Positions 32,749 to 43,764 are shown, counted from the stretch's first letter. The stretch is 64,000 nt of DNA from Ramazzottius varieornatus (GCA_001949185.1 BDGG01000009.1:274822-338821); one strand, 5' to 3'. A program made the numbers and translations. The notes: a model not told the origin generated them from the letters alone.

Positions 32749-35700
32749 TCATGGCCGCTGGTAGGTACAGGCTGAAAGAGTGGAAAGGATGAGCATTGGG
32801 AAGAGCAGGTAGAAGAAGGTGGAGTGCGGTCGGCCGGCCACCGATTCCACGTTGATCTTGTCCGTTTCGTATTTGGCGTAAGAGCGGTAGCGTAGCACTT
32901 TCCGACCGCCCAACTCCTGTACAGGCCGGAAGTTGTTTTTGATGAAAGGTGCAGCCGTATGATTATCACTTTTATCCGGGTGGAAGGCCCGCAAAGATCG
33001 GAAAGCCGCCAACTGCAACATACAGAAATTATTTCTCTACGAGATATCGGTCCGGGCCGTGCCGACACCAACTTGAAAAGATAATTATTTCGAAGGTAAA
33101 GAGCAGTGAATCGATCTTGGCAAACGACTAGATCGTTTCCCAAAGTGGCGCACGGATTCGATGTTTTTGGCTGGCCGCATGCGTCGCTCACAATGTGACT
33201 TTGTCGACTTTGGTTTTCCCAGTGACGCACGTTTCCATCAAATATGGCTTAAGAGCGTGCGCCACTTGGGAAAACCATCTGGTCGAGTTTGTTTGACAAT
33301 CTCCCAAAGAGATTGTCAAACCAGAATGGTTTTGAAAAGAATGGTTTGTAAAGTTGTGAATTTGGCCGCATGTCACATACTTGGTTGGAATTAACGCGAA
33401 TAGGTTGGCGCATGACCGACCATTGCACAGTGACATCGCAAGGCGGTGTCGTCAGAGATCCATTATAGCGGAAGAAGTCGGGTAGATGAGGAAGAATGGA
33501 TTTGAGGGTGAAGTCTGGCAATGTCACATTACGTACAGCTGAAAAGCCACAAGGAACACGTCAGTCTCTCTTCACGAAGCCCTTCAGTAGGCATGTCGAG
33601 CCCCAGCTCGAGCCGGCAACAGAGACTATTGGGCCCAATGCTCCTGTTTATCCCTTCTTGTTGACTTTGTAACACAAAGTCGGCCATGCTAGCGTCAATG
33701 GATAGAAGGAGCACTTCTTTTTTTGGTACTTACTGCCTGCAGCTTGGATCAACTGTAAAGCGTTGGTAATAGGAGTGAGCTGATGATTGGCAACGTTGCC
33801 CAACTCAAAGAAAACAGCCACCACAGCATATCCAATCTCGTCGTTGGCACGTTCCTGCGCACTCTTGTTGCGCCGCAAATGGACCAAATGCATCTGGAAA
33901 CATGAGAACCGTCACGTAAACGATACCCTCTCCACAGATTCGCTATAAACTTTAAGCGAAGAGCAGCTGGATAGCCACCCGTACTTTCAACTCTTGTCTA
34001 AACAAATACTGATATCTGGTATTTTGCGACAAAGGACCGAAGAACTTTGAGCGAATGAGGCACGTATAGGGGCTCAGCAAACTCACTCAACCAAATCGCT
34101 TTTTCAAGTGGCGCATGCTTCCAGCTAATATCACCCAGTACGTGCGCAACTTGGAAAAGCAAGCGCGGTAAAATTGATTTTACAAGCGGCGCGCGCTTCC
34201 AGCCAATATCACTACGAATGTGCCAAAATTATGAAACGTGTCTGGTCGAGTTTGTTTGCCGAGCCCTCGTGAGGTACCTCAAGAGGGTAGCGTCTCCCAT
34301 CCAGGTGGTGTTCCGAACCGTAGTGATCGACGTGGGCCCAGTGGAAGTGTATTTGGACTAGGGAATACTTTGCGTGGAGACTTCCGCCTTGTAGTTGCGG
34401 CGAACAAGGAAAGTCAGCGGATAGTTTCACTGTAAACAGCCACCAGTATACGTAAACGAGTTGAAATATCGGACAAAACTACTGATTGGCGCGAAGAAAT
34501 TAAGTTATCGAAAGAGCGGCAAAGTTTACCTGTATAGCCGTTGTTTTCTAAACGCCATAAATGTCCCGGTGGGACTTCGTCGTAGTCGATGAACTGGATG
34601 GGACGCATGGTGTAATCCTCGGTCACTGTTTGAAAGTCGATATTGATGGGCGATTGGTGTGACCGACCGCACACCGGGTACTCGTCTTTCCATCTTTCCG
34701 ACTGAACATTCTCCCAACTTAAGTCTTCCAACCGAACAAGCCGTAGTCCTGCAAACACTTGTAGTCATAACCACTGCTGCTTTTCACATGGCGGTAAATG
34801 AGTTCACGAATCACTCAACCATGGACCAATTTAGATTTCATTCCGTTTCTCGTAGCAGCCAAATGGCGCCCACATTTGCATACTATATTTTACAAAGCAT
34901 TGATTGGGTTGATTGCTTCCTCGTTCAACATCATTGCACTACGGTACGGTTCGGACATCGGTAAATGAGTTCGTCCAGAAGATTTCCCGAATGGCGCACT
35001 TTCCTGGCCAAAACAATGAAGACGTGCGCCACTCGGAATAGCGTTGTGGATGGAATCAACCGCCGACGGTAAGATGGCCCGGATGTTTCGAACAAAGAAG
35101 TCATCAGCACAAAAAGCTGTCATAATATTTTATCTTGTGGTCTGAAAGATGCATGGTTCTTTGTGCTTTTTGACTGTGCTAGTGGGGTGAGGAAAGATGA
35201 AGGTGAAGACAGAGACGATCAAGGTGAAGACGTTGGTGTCAGTTAGCGAAATTGAGTGACAGTGTGTGATGAAGGCTCGAAGCTGGAGGCTGGATTGAGC
35301 TATGCTTGCCGTAAATTACGCAATAGCCATGCATTCGCCATGCCAATTTTCAAGGCTGATATTCATGGATTATTTCGTCCGTCTCCTCTTCCTTCTTTTT
35401 GCTCGGTATCTAACCTCCCTTTTGCTGATCAAAATTCAGGAGGCTTCCTTCCGTCAAGGAAACGTTATATCGATCGGGTTACACCAGCGGACTTCAGCCG
35501 AGGGTGAACGCACAAATCACGACATTATCATGCACTGATTCCACCTCTTCAAAATTTTACTAGCTCAACCAAAAACCTCGTGAGGAAATAAAAAATATAA
35601 ATAGCGTTTTTTGAAAACCGATGGTATAGGAAAACCAGCAAACAATCAGTACAATAAAGATAATATTTGGATTCCGACCTGGAGAAAAACCCGAAAATAG

Positions 35701-35759
35701 ACTTGCTTACCGTTGAAGAATCCAGCAGCAATCAGCAAAAGTCTATCTGACGGTGTCAT
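32749..35759 (-). CDS. Membrane-anchored alpha-carbonic anhydrase
   Basis: Extracellular enzyme that interconverts CO2 and bicarbonate. Exons 35759-35711, 34748-34530, 34429-34278, 33893-33734, 33538-33381 and 33012-32749 give 333 residues. The zinc ligands are all present: His117 and His119 (QIHFHW) and His142 (MHLVH). CGRSHQSPINI and GSLTTPPC are also canonical. The proton-shuttle His of CA II is Tyr here (NNGYT). The C terminus ends in a hydrophobic stretch (STFFYLLFPMLILSTLSAC), suggesting a GPI or transmembrane anchor. Exon 1 (a signal-like MTPSDRLLLIAAGFFN) is 960 bp away and joined only by phase and position, so the N terminus is less certain. Three introns contain family A repeats. 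Confidence 0.9.
33119..33296. repeat. Family A MITE copy, double hairpin, CA intron 5
   Basis: Left GGCAAACGACTAGATCG; cores AAGTGGCGCACGG / GCGTCGCTC and AGTGACGCACG / GCGTGCGCCACTTGG; right CTGGTCGAGTTTGTTTG. It runs directly into a separate hairpin. Confidence 0.9.
33292..33320. repeat. 12-bp hairpin abutting a family A end
   Basis: TTTGACAATCTC, loop CCAAA, GAGATTGTCAAA. It overlaps the last bases of the repeat's terminal arm, replacing the usual CCGA end. Confidence 0.88.
34072..34265. repeat. Family A MITE copy, double hairpin, CA intron 3
   Basis: Left GCTCAGCAAACTCACTCAACC; cores AAGTGGCGCATGC / ACGTGCGCAACTTGG and AAGCGGCGCGCGC with a decayed partner; right GGTCGAGTTTGTTTGCCGAG. 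It ends 13 bases from exon 3. Confidence 0.88.
34955..35069. repeat. Family A MITE copy, CA intron 1
   Basis: Left ACATCGGTAAATGAGTTCG, core AATGGCGCACTTTCC / GACGTGCGCCACTCGG, right ATGGAATCAACCGCCGACG. Confidence 0.82.
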
Positions 35760-36859
35760 TATTCGAATAAGACGCAATTTCTCACCGCAGTGACACAGGA
35801 TTTCAGAACATCTACACCTATATCAAGCGACACTATTTCCCGGTTCGCACATCAGTCGACGGCGATCCTCGAATTTGTACGCAGTGGATCATCATGTCGA
35901 GATGAGCAGGTCGGAGGTTATCAGCTTGTGAGCCAGGTCACAACACAATCTCGGAAAGGCAGATATGCGATAAAAGAAGGAAGATGATGCTGCCAAAATG
36001 GAATATCCGTTTTACAATAAATTCCGGCGTGGCGCGGGCTCATCGGATTGCGTATGCCTTCGATATCCATCAAGACGTACAAACGATTGCAGTTACATGT
36101 AGTAAGGAGAGAAGTTCCTAAGGGAGGAGAAGTACTGCAAGCTCCCTCATGGATTCATCTTGTCTTGGCAGAGAAGACCCCAGCTGGTTGGCGCGAACAG
36201 TATATCACAGGCAGAATGACGTCAGGGAGCACTTGAAACGCCACGCTACTCAAGACTGATGGAAGAGATCGAAGACGATGGGCGCGCGTCAGATCGATGG
36301 CAAAGCGAAGCATCCTCCATCCACAGACGAACTGCCCTCTCCCCTGACAATCTGGCACTTCTCGGGGTTCTCTGTGCAGGAAGCTGACCGTACAGCTTTA
36401 CACAGAGTATTATATATGAGCTTTGTGTGAAACTCTGCAAGATACTCTAAATTCGCTAGACTACCGATCACAGATGGGACAAATGACAAAAATCCATTTG
36501 ACTGTCGCACCTTGTCGGCCATAACAATCAGACGGACTCCTCCCAACTCTCAGGTCGTGAGTAAAAAACCTCGTTCCTGCCACACTATAGTTGCTGTACA
36601 AAAGCACATCTACAACACGGAAAAGGAAAGAGAGAAGATTTATCGCGAGGAATCGAAAATGGGCATTTTTCGTGAAGAGGAACGTCGGTAAATGAATTGA
36701 ACACGGTCTTTATCTCAACCGGCGCACGTTTCCATTCGTCCTGACCGGAGGTTTGCGCCACTAGCGAACACGATCATGCTCAGTTCATTTGCCGACGTCC
36801 CAAATTGTGTTCCACTTGAAGAAGCGCGTATTACGAGACAACAAAGAGAGCTGGATAAA
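35760..36859. other. Intergenic region, one family A copy
   Basis: 1.1 kb between two minus-strand genes. It holds the family A copy at 36681-36800. Short frames around 36050-36550 show no recognisable domain. Confidence 0.45.
36681..36800. repeat. Family A MITE copy with GACGTC border
   Basis: Left ACGTCGGTAAATGAATTGAA and right TTCATTTGCCGACGT are matching arms. Core ACCGGCGCACG / GTTTGCGCCACT. Intergenic. Confidence 0.85.
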
Positions 36860-38547
36860 TTAGCGACCGCTGTAGAACGACGAACGTCTTTGGGATGGGA
36901 ATTTTTCGGCGGGTGGTAGGCTTTGTAGCCGCCTAACGTACGCTTTGGCTTCTCTGTTGTGCTCCTCGAGACCTTCAAATTTAAGATCCGACATCATGCG
37001 CAAGTTCCACAAGAAGTGCCCCAAGCACTGTGATTTCCAGTTTTTTTCCTTACCGTTGATCCGCACGATACATTTCGTGTTCTCCATCGTCAAAGCAGCC
37101 TCATTTGCCTCCAGTTGCTGCAACGCGACCAAATGACTAGTCTCGTCATCCGGCTTCTCCTCGGCATCTCCGTATAAAGAGTCAAACACCTCCAACAACT
37201 GGCAGGCTACACCCTTGCCACCACTTTTGGTGTACAAAGTCACCACGCCCCTACACGGCACCCAGCGTTTGACTCGACATTTCAGCTTTGTCGACGAGAC
37301 ATACTCTATACCTTCCACGCAGTCCTGGCCGCAGATAAATAAATGCGCAACATCATCGGGGTCTTTGCCCAAATTATATCCAACAATGGTCACTGGGGTG
37401 TTTCCCAACGTCGATACACGGATCGGCTGGACATTCAGTATCACTGGGGACCTCTCTCGGTCGAAATGTTTGCTCTTTGTGCTATGGATAATGCTGAGCG
37501 GGTCGTCGGCAGTGGCCTGCTCCGTTAACATCTCAGATAAACTCTTGAACATTCTTTGGGTTTCAAGTTGACAACTTGTTCCCTCAGCCTGCATCAAAAG
37601 ACGCGAAAGAGACTTGTTTCTTGTCAGAAAAGACTTCTCGATGTCTCCAGTTGAATCTTTGATCTTAGCAACCCACCTGGTTCGAACACTGAAGACCAGC
37701 TGGATCGGTTCGTTCGCTTGTGGAACCTTAACGCTGCCTTTGGTTATTCCCGCTTGACTGGCACCATTGGCGGAATGGAGAATGCATGTGAAGATTTCTC
37801 TGTTCTTTTGGCGACGTCGGAGGTTGCCAATTTGACTTTGTGGATGGCTGTAAGCTCCAATGAGACCAAGTGTTTCATCATACAGTCGAATAATCAACGG
37901 GCTGGTTTCCCCTTTTGGAACGTTGCTGCAAACGAGACAGGTAGACATAAATGGAAGCTCGATAAACAAACTCGACCAGGTCGCTTGACCAAATGGCGCA
38001 CGTCATCGGTGGTATTGGCGGGAAGCTTGCGGCACTTGGGAAACATGATTTTATCGAGTTTGCTGTCCCAAGTGGCGCACAATTTCAGCGTTATTGGCCG
38101 GAAGGATGCGTCACTCAGGAAAACGTTCTGGTCGAGCTTGCTTGCCGAACCACCAGTGGAGTCATAGGTTACATTGATCGTGGCAGCAAGGGAATATTTT
38201 AGCGTACAACGTCCACGACTCGTTATAGATGGCGCGTCCGTTTTCACTGGTATACACTGACGTTCTAGCCACCTGGTCTCCGATGGAAAGCAGAATGGAA
38301 GACTCGGATATGAAGGGTCCATATTTTCGTTCTTGCAACAGCGGCAAATTTCGAGCATTCAATACTGTCAAGTGAACAACAATTTCAATGCGGTACCCGA
38401 TTTCCGTGGCTGCTTCGCGTACTGAAATCGCAAATTCCGCGCAGCTATACTTTTGGGCTACTCACTAAGAATTTCAAAATTGTCCGATAACCGATAGTAG
38501 CTTGCATGGTTCCCCATCGTCACCGAGGCTTTTCTTTCAGCGCTCAT
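36860..38547 (-). CDS. C2 domain plus Sec5-type TIG/IPT domain protein
   Basis: Exons 38547-38466, 38421-38208 and 37925-36860 encode 453 residues. Residues about 40-165 form a C2 domain: VVHLTVLNARNLP, SSILLSIGDQVARTSVYTSE, YNESWTFNVP, LIIRLYDETLGLIGAYSHP. The C2 junction across intron 2 is exact (TT|C gives Phe). Residues 258-346 form a TIG domain whose wording (TPVTIVGYNLGKDPDD, LFICGQDC, STKLKCRV, YTKSGGKG) is strikingly like the Ral-binding TIG of exocyst SEC5/EXOC2. The remainder does not resemble SEC5. There is no signal peptide or membrane span. I do not know a described family with this order; a membrane-tethering or Ral-linked role is inference. Confidence 0.78.
37954..38152. repeat. 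Family A MITE copy, double hairpin, C2-TIG intron 2
   Basis: Left GAAGCTCGATAAACAAACTC; cores AATGGCGCACGTC / GCTTGCGGCACTTGG and AAGTGGCGCACAATT / GATGCGTCACTC; right GGTCGAGCTTGCTTGCCG. Confidence 0.9.
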
Positions 38548-39185
38548 AAAGAGTCAAATAAAACCAGGGAGAAAAACTTTACCGTGGCGCTCCTAACCGA
38601 TTCAGCTACCACTGACGTTGGTTAAGTTTCTATTCATACGTTTTCGGGTTTGGTTTGGTGGAAAGCGGAGGTTCAGTTTCGCTACACTTACTTTGTTGCC
38701 AGCTAACCCAACACTGGAAAATCTTCCAGGGGATAGAAACCAGTCTTGCGGATACACAACCAATACTTAGGTTCGTGGACCAGGAAGTCAACTATGGCGG
38801 TGGGTACTGTACAGTCTACATCCACTCGCACGTGTTTACCTCAGAGGAAAAGATTAATGAGGAACATTCGACACTTTGTAGGCTTTATAAGCTGCTACCC
38901 AGTTTTAGTAAGGCTAATAACAGCAAAGTGGTCATGCAGCTCCCGTTATCAGCAACTTTCGACCTTGAGCGCCGTTCAGCGTGTCAACTAACAAACGACA
39001 AAAATCGTAGACATCGTGAGTCAGTAGATCAGCTATGTCACATTATGCGTCTGCTCATCCTGCTTGGTGCCTGGTGGCTGAGTTTCTGAAAGTCGAACAC
39101 GGCTGTTCTTACCTCTTTCTTACATCCTACCAACTGTGGCAGCTTTGCTCGTCTTTTGCTTGCAGTTATCCGTAGCATAAATGCC
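38548..39185. other. Divergent intergenic region
   Basis: Lies between the C2-TIG and ACSF2 5' ends. A 144-codon open frame (38655-39089) shows no recognisable features and is not called. No repeat element is seen. Confidence 0.35.
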
Positions 39186-42100
39186 ATGAGGAACAGGTTG
39201 CTTCAGCCACTTGAGACGAGGCTAGGGGGATCGAAAAGGTACCGGTTAATGTCTAACGTCAGATGTGCGTCTAATCAGCTGATGCGTGAGTTTGCAGATG
39301 CCTGAGCCTCCACATCCCAAAGATCTACCCATCTCGGCCGGCCACAAAGCTCAAGGAAAGCTACATTCATTGTGCTTCCGACATCCCCTTTTTATCCACA
39401 ACCTGCGGCAAACTCCTGGATTACCGCGCCGATACAACCGGCGACACTATCGGTTATGTGTTTTCTCACCAGAACCTTCGCAAGACATACGGCGAACTGC
39501 GCAAGGATGCTAACAAACTGGCACATGGACTACTCAGTCTCGGACTTCAGCCAGGAGATCGAATTGGTTGGATCGACCTCTTTCATCAAACGTGGAAAGC
39601 AAAAGCGAGAATATCTACAAGCTCAGCAAACAGACTCGACCAGACCGTTTTCCCAAGTGACGCACACTTCGAGAAAAAGCGCTGACAATGTGCGCCGCTT
39701 GGAAATGGTCTGGTCGAGTCTGGTTTGTCTGGCGAATTCCTACCTATAGATTTTCCGTTGCAGGGATATGGGGACCGAACTCGTACGAGTGGATCGTCAG
39801 TATGTTCGCGGCAGCCAAAGCGGGCTTGATTTTAGTCAGCGTCAATCCGGCGTACAAGGTTCACGAACTGGAATACTGTCTGAACAAAGTTCAGATGAAG
39901 GCGATCGTTGCGGCGGAAGGTGTCGGTCGTCTTCGTTACTACCCCTACTTTCAACAACTTTTTCCTGATCTGGATAAGAGCTCGAACCGCAATTTATCCA
40001 GCAAAAGGCAAGCCAAATTCAGTACGAACCGATGAACGTGGTCATACGTTGCGACTATACTGAAATGCAGGGTACCACACTTGAAGCACGTCATCATGCT
40101 GACCAAAACATCGGAAAGTTTTCCTGGAACACTTGCTATGGATGAAGTGGTCAACACAGCCTCGAAAGAGGATCGCCAGCGTATGGAAGGCATTGCGAAG
40201 GTTGTGCAGCCCGACGACCCATTCAACATCCAATTCACTTCCGGTACCACGGGTTCGCCAAAGGGGGCGACACTGTCGCACTTCAACATGATTAACTGCG
40301 CTTACTTCTCTGGCCTTCGTGTTGGTCTTGGCTTTCACGTAAGTACTAACAGATTCCGAACTTTTTATCGGCGCTGCATACCAGTCACGGAAGAGTCATA
40401 TTGGGCGTTGGGCTACAATAATTCCATTTTTTCTTAAAAATTGCCTGGGGAGTCTGTGCCGAGCACGGCCCTGAGACACCTCGTTCGATAATAAAAAGGC
40501 CAGAAATAATTGGGACGTTGTCAAATGAATTCACCCACCTCCCCATGTCAAGCGGCGCACGTTGACATAGCTGTTGGCTAACAGTGCGCGTCTCTTGAGA
40601 AAACGGTCTGGGCAAACTCCGACGTCTCATCTGAATATTGATATCTTCCAACGACCGGTTCGGACGATGCCACTTCCTTCCTTTGAAAGGAATGAGATTA
40701 TCCCGATCTCACATTTTTGATTGATTGTTAGATCAACTCGTACCTTTGCCCTCTGCCTTTGTACCACGTATACGCCTGTGTGGGGAACCTTCTTACCTGT
40801 ACGGTACTCGGCAAGAAGGTTGTCTTCCCTTCGGAAAGGTTCGAAGCAGAAGCTGCCCTGAAAGCCATTCAGGACGAACAGACGGAATACATCAACGGGA
40901 TTCCAATGATGTTTGGGGAGATTCTCAATCATCCGAACTTCGACCAGTACGACGTATCTTCCATCAAAGGAGCCGGCCTTGGTGGTTCTCCCTGTCCGCC
41001 TGTTCTAATACGGGAATGCATAAAGAAATTCAACACACCGAAGATTGGTGTAAGCTCCGTAAACTAACAGCTTGGTCTCTATCAGTGCGGTTTTTCCTCC
41101 CCAAAACGTCTTTTTGTAGTGTGGATATGGACAGACGGAATGCAGCCTTAGTTCGTTTGCTTCCTTCGCCGACGATTCGCCGCACGATTTGATCGAAACC
41201 GATGGATATCCTATGCATCATACTGAAGTATGAACATACTGTACCAGTAACTACGTACACCCCAATGAAGTCCTTTTTCTGAATTCCGGAAAGACTTGCG
41301 TCGCATCCTTTCTTTAGGCGAAATTGGTCGACGGGCAAGGGAATATTGTCCCATTGGGAACGGTGGGGGAAATCTGGACGCGAAATTATGGAACCATGTT
41401 AGGTTATTGGGATGAGGAGGAGAAGACCAAGGAAGTCAGACGTTCCGATCGATGGTTGATTTCCGGGTATTTTCGTCCATCATTTTGTCCGCTTAGACAG
41501 CAAGACGCTGGCACCGATTCTTCTATAGTTCATACTGTACACGTAGGACGAGATATTTTAGTACAGTCAAATTATGGGACAGGCGGGAGGGACGGCAAAA
41601 TTGAAATTCGACCGTAGAAAAGCGTCGAAAAATGTATCGCTGGGAATCGGTCGCGTACGTACGTGCTCCCATACCGCCGTAGCGAAAAGGCCTGTCCCAT
41701 AATATTTAATGTACCATTATTTCTCGTCCTGCGTGTACTTTATATGGGCTGGTTTAGTGATCTGGGTGTACTGAGTGAGAACGGTTCCCTCAAGATCGTT
41801 GGGCGTGTCAAGGACATGATCATCCGCGGTGGTGAGAACGTCTATCCAGTGGAGATCGAGAACGTCTTGCTGACACATCCAAAGGTGGCCAGTGTAGCGG
41901 TGTGCGGGGTTCCTGATAGGCGGATGGGCGAAGAAATCTGTGCTTGGATCAGACTGAAAGATCAGGCTGATGGCAAGACCGAAGACGATACTACAAAGGC
42001 GGAAACAGTGGAGAGAGAACTGAAGACATTTTGCCTTGATAAGGTAGAGCCTGAACGGCCAATCAAGATTTTCAGGGTGCATTGCATGAAAAATTTATTT

Positions 42101-42274
42101 TTGAATTTTCAGCTGGCCAAGTACAAGACGCCCAAGTTGTTCGTTTTTTACAAGTCGCCGGCCGAAATTCCGATGACTGTCACGGGGAAAGTGCAAAAGC
42201 ACAAACTGACGGACATGTCTGTAGAACGACTCCAACTCGAACGTTTTGACAGAGCTCAAAGTGCGTCAACATGA
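39186..42274 (+). CDS. ACSF2: Medium-chain acyl-CoA synthetase ACSF2
   Basis: Mitochondrial AMP-forming fatty acyl-CoA ligase. Nine exons (39186-39238, 39298-39566, 39764-40007, 40071-40338, 40732-41049, 41120-41227, 41318-41466, 41758-42043, 42113-42274) give 618 residues. The Arg-rich start (MRNRLLQPLETRLGGSKR) looks like a mitochondrial targeting peptide. Diagnostic stretches are WGPNSYEW, VSVNPAYKVHELEY, the adenylation P-loop TSGTTGSPKGA, PLYHVYACVGN, GCGYGQTECS, NYGTMLGYW, KDMIIRGGENVYPVEIE, RMGEEICAWIRLKD and TGKVQKHKL. Intron 3 has a GC donor (AAAAG|GCAAG). Introns 2 and 4 carry family A repeats and intron 7 a family B element. Confidence 0.96.
39620..39738. repeat. Family A MITE copy, ACSF2 intron 2
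   Basis: Left AGCTCAGCAAACAGACTCGA, core AAGTGACGCACAC / AATGTGCGCCGCTTGG, right GGTCGAGTCTGGTTTGTC. One of the most symmetric copies. Confidence 0.9.
40514..40627. repeat. Family A MITE copy, ACSF2 intron 4
   Basis: Left GACGTTGTCAAATGAATTC, core AAGCGGCGCACGTT / AGTGCGCGTCTCTTG, right GGGCAAACTCCGACGTC. Confidence 0.8.
41570..41704. repeat. Family B MITE copy 2 (135 bp), ACSF2 intron 7
   Basis: AATTATGGGACAGG ... CCTGTCCCATAAT ends. The interior is the reverse complement of copy 1, at roughly 75% identity by eye. It sits about 50 bp before exon 8. Confidence 0.88.
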
Positions 42275-42411
42275 GAGCTTGTTGTGTTTCGCTTGAGTGT
42301 TCACACTTAATACCAACGAACTCGAAAATTTATCTGTACATACATTTTTGATACGTATCGTTTTTGTTGTCAAGCAGAGTTTTCGCAGAGCTGAAAAAAT
42401 ATTAAACAAAG

Positions 42412-43764
42412 TTAAGCGTGTTTCCTGGCCATTTTCTTAATGAGCTTCATAGAGGAAGAAGTTTTCTTGGGTGCGTCGTCTTCCCGATCGGCATCTGACG
42501 AATCGGCATCCTGGTCGTCAACATCGTCCTGGTGCGAGGTGGACGAGCTTGAGTGATCATGCGCCTTGACCTTGTCTATCGTCGCTGTAAGGACAGGAAG
42601 AGATGAGCCATCAACGGCGGGAATGGAAGCCGCGCTCTTCTTGTCCATCATGGCCTTTTTTAGACTGGCCTTATCGTCACTCTTGACAGTGAACTGGCCC
42701 CTAACTTTGGTCATCTGACCAAGGTGAGGTATGTCAATATCGCCATCGTCAACTGTGATGGGGGCAGTGCTAGCGCCGCCACTTACGCTGCTGGCACTGG
42801 CTTTGGCGTGACCGCTCTTGTCGTCCGCTCGACCGCCGTATGAATTTGAGTTTGTGTTGGAGGATGAGCCGTGATATCCTGAGTTGCCGTTGCTGTTACC
42901 GTTACCACCGTAACTGCCACCATTACCGTGGTCACCACCTCCGTATCCGCCACCTCCGATTACACCGCCGCCGACAACGCCACCTAGGCCGGTTACGTCG
43001 AGAACTGGGTAAGGAATATCGGCCTGGAGACCTTCGAACTGCGGTATATCTGCGAGTACAAGGATGGTTAAACTTTCGACCGGGAAACCAAAAGCAATAA
43101 ATGGTGTATGGGACGTCAGCAAAGAGAATGGACATGATCGTTGTCTGAAGCGGCGCAGGTTGTCGTTGTTAGTGGTTGGAAGCGTGTGCCACTTGCGAAT
43201 TGTTTTCCCAAGTGGTGCACGATCTCGTGGTTCTTGGCCAAAATATGCGCCACTTTGAGAAAACTATCATGTTCAAGTCACCTGCCGAAGTTTTTACAAC
43301 AAGGAACGATTACCTAAAGCAGGCGCGTCGAAAACTGGAAAGTCCAAAGCTGGGATCTACAGAAACGGTAAAATATGAGCCAGACTGCGTGGCTGCTCCG
43401 TCAGTCGGTAATAACAGCTGGGTCGCCAAAATTGGGATGCACTTAGGCCTTATTATGGGCTCACCTCAAACACCGGCGCTTCAATGGTGTCGATTCCGAA
43501 GCTGATGGGTTCGGGATAGAAGTTGACGTTGAGACCCACTCCTCCTCCGATTCCACCAAAGCCGCCACCAAAGCCGCCACCAAATCCCCCTCCAATGTTT
43601 CCACCAGATCCTGATCCATATCCTCCGCCACCGCCACCCCCACCTCCATAGCCCGACTTGCCTTGAGGAACGGCATCGCCAGTGGAGTGGGAGCTGCTGC
43701 TGTAGCTTTGCACTTGGACCAGACCGGAAAGTACCGCTGTGCAGGCTATTAATATCGACTTCAT
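42412..43764 (-). CDS. Secreted Gly-rich / acidic-tail protein
   Basis: Two exons (43764-43465, 43038-42412; 308 residues). A signal peptide (MKSILIACTAVLSGLVQVQS) is followed by a Ser patch and a long Gly array with GGGFGGGFGGGFGG repeats. A short ordered stretch with FGIDTIEAP and QADIPYPVLDV comes next, then a second Gly/Asn/Ser array, a charged region (KSDDKASLKKAMMDKK) and a tail of HQDDVDDQDADSSDADREDD and KKMARKHA. It resembles structural cuticle, silk or matrix proteins by composition; no family is recognised. The exon 2 acceptor (ATACCGCAG) is chosen because it alone keeps the frame. The intron holds a double family A copy. Confidence 0.7.
43112..43290. repeat. Family A MITE copy, double hairpin, Gly-rich gene intron
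   Basis: Left GACGTCAGCAAAGAGAATG; cores AAGCGGCGCAGG / GCGTGTGCCACTTG and AAGTGGTGCACG / ATATGCGCCACTTTG; right TCAAGTCACCTGCCGAAG. Confidence 0.86.

Noticed and set aside
35041-35123. Alternative first exon of the carbonic anhydrase near 35123
   Set aside because: This stretch overlaps the family A repeat at 34955-35069, and its phase does not fit exon 2; the exon at 35759-35711 fits in phase.
36048-36546. Overlapping short frames as a gene or transposon ORF
   Set aside because: Both strands are open over short stretches but no domain or catalytic motif could be seen.
36860-37969. EBF/COE transcription factor based on the TIG domain
   Set aside because: The DNA-binding and helix-loop-helix parts of EBF are absent; the TIG wording matches SEC5 and the N-terminal half is a C2 domain.
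38655-39089. 144-codon open frame upstream of ACSF2
   Set aside because: No recognisable protein; ACSF2 exon 1 with a mitochondrial presequence starts after it in a different frame.
43038-43122. Separate gene starting at the ATG at 43122
   Set aside because: The stretch has a mildly hydrophobic start, but the upstream exon has a true signal peptide and an acceptor at 43039 joins the two Gly-rich halves in phase.
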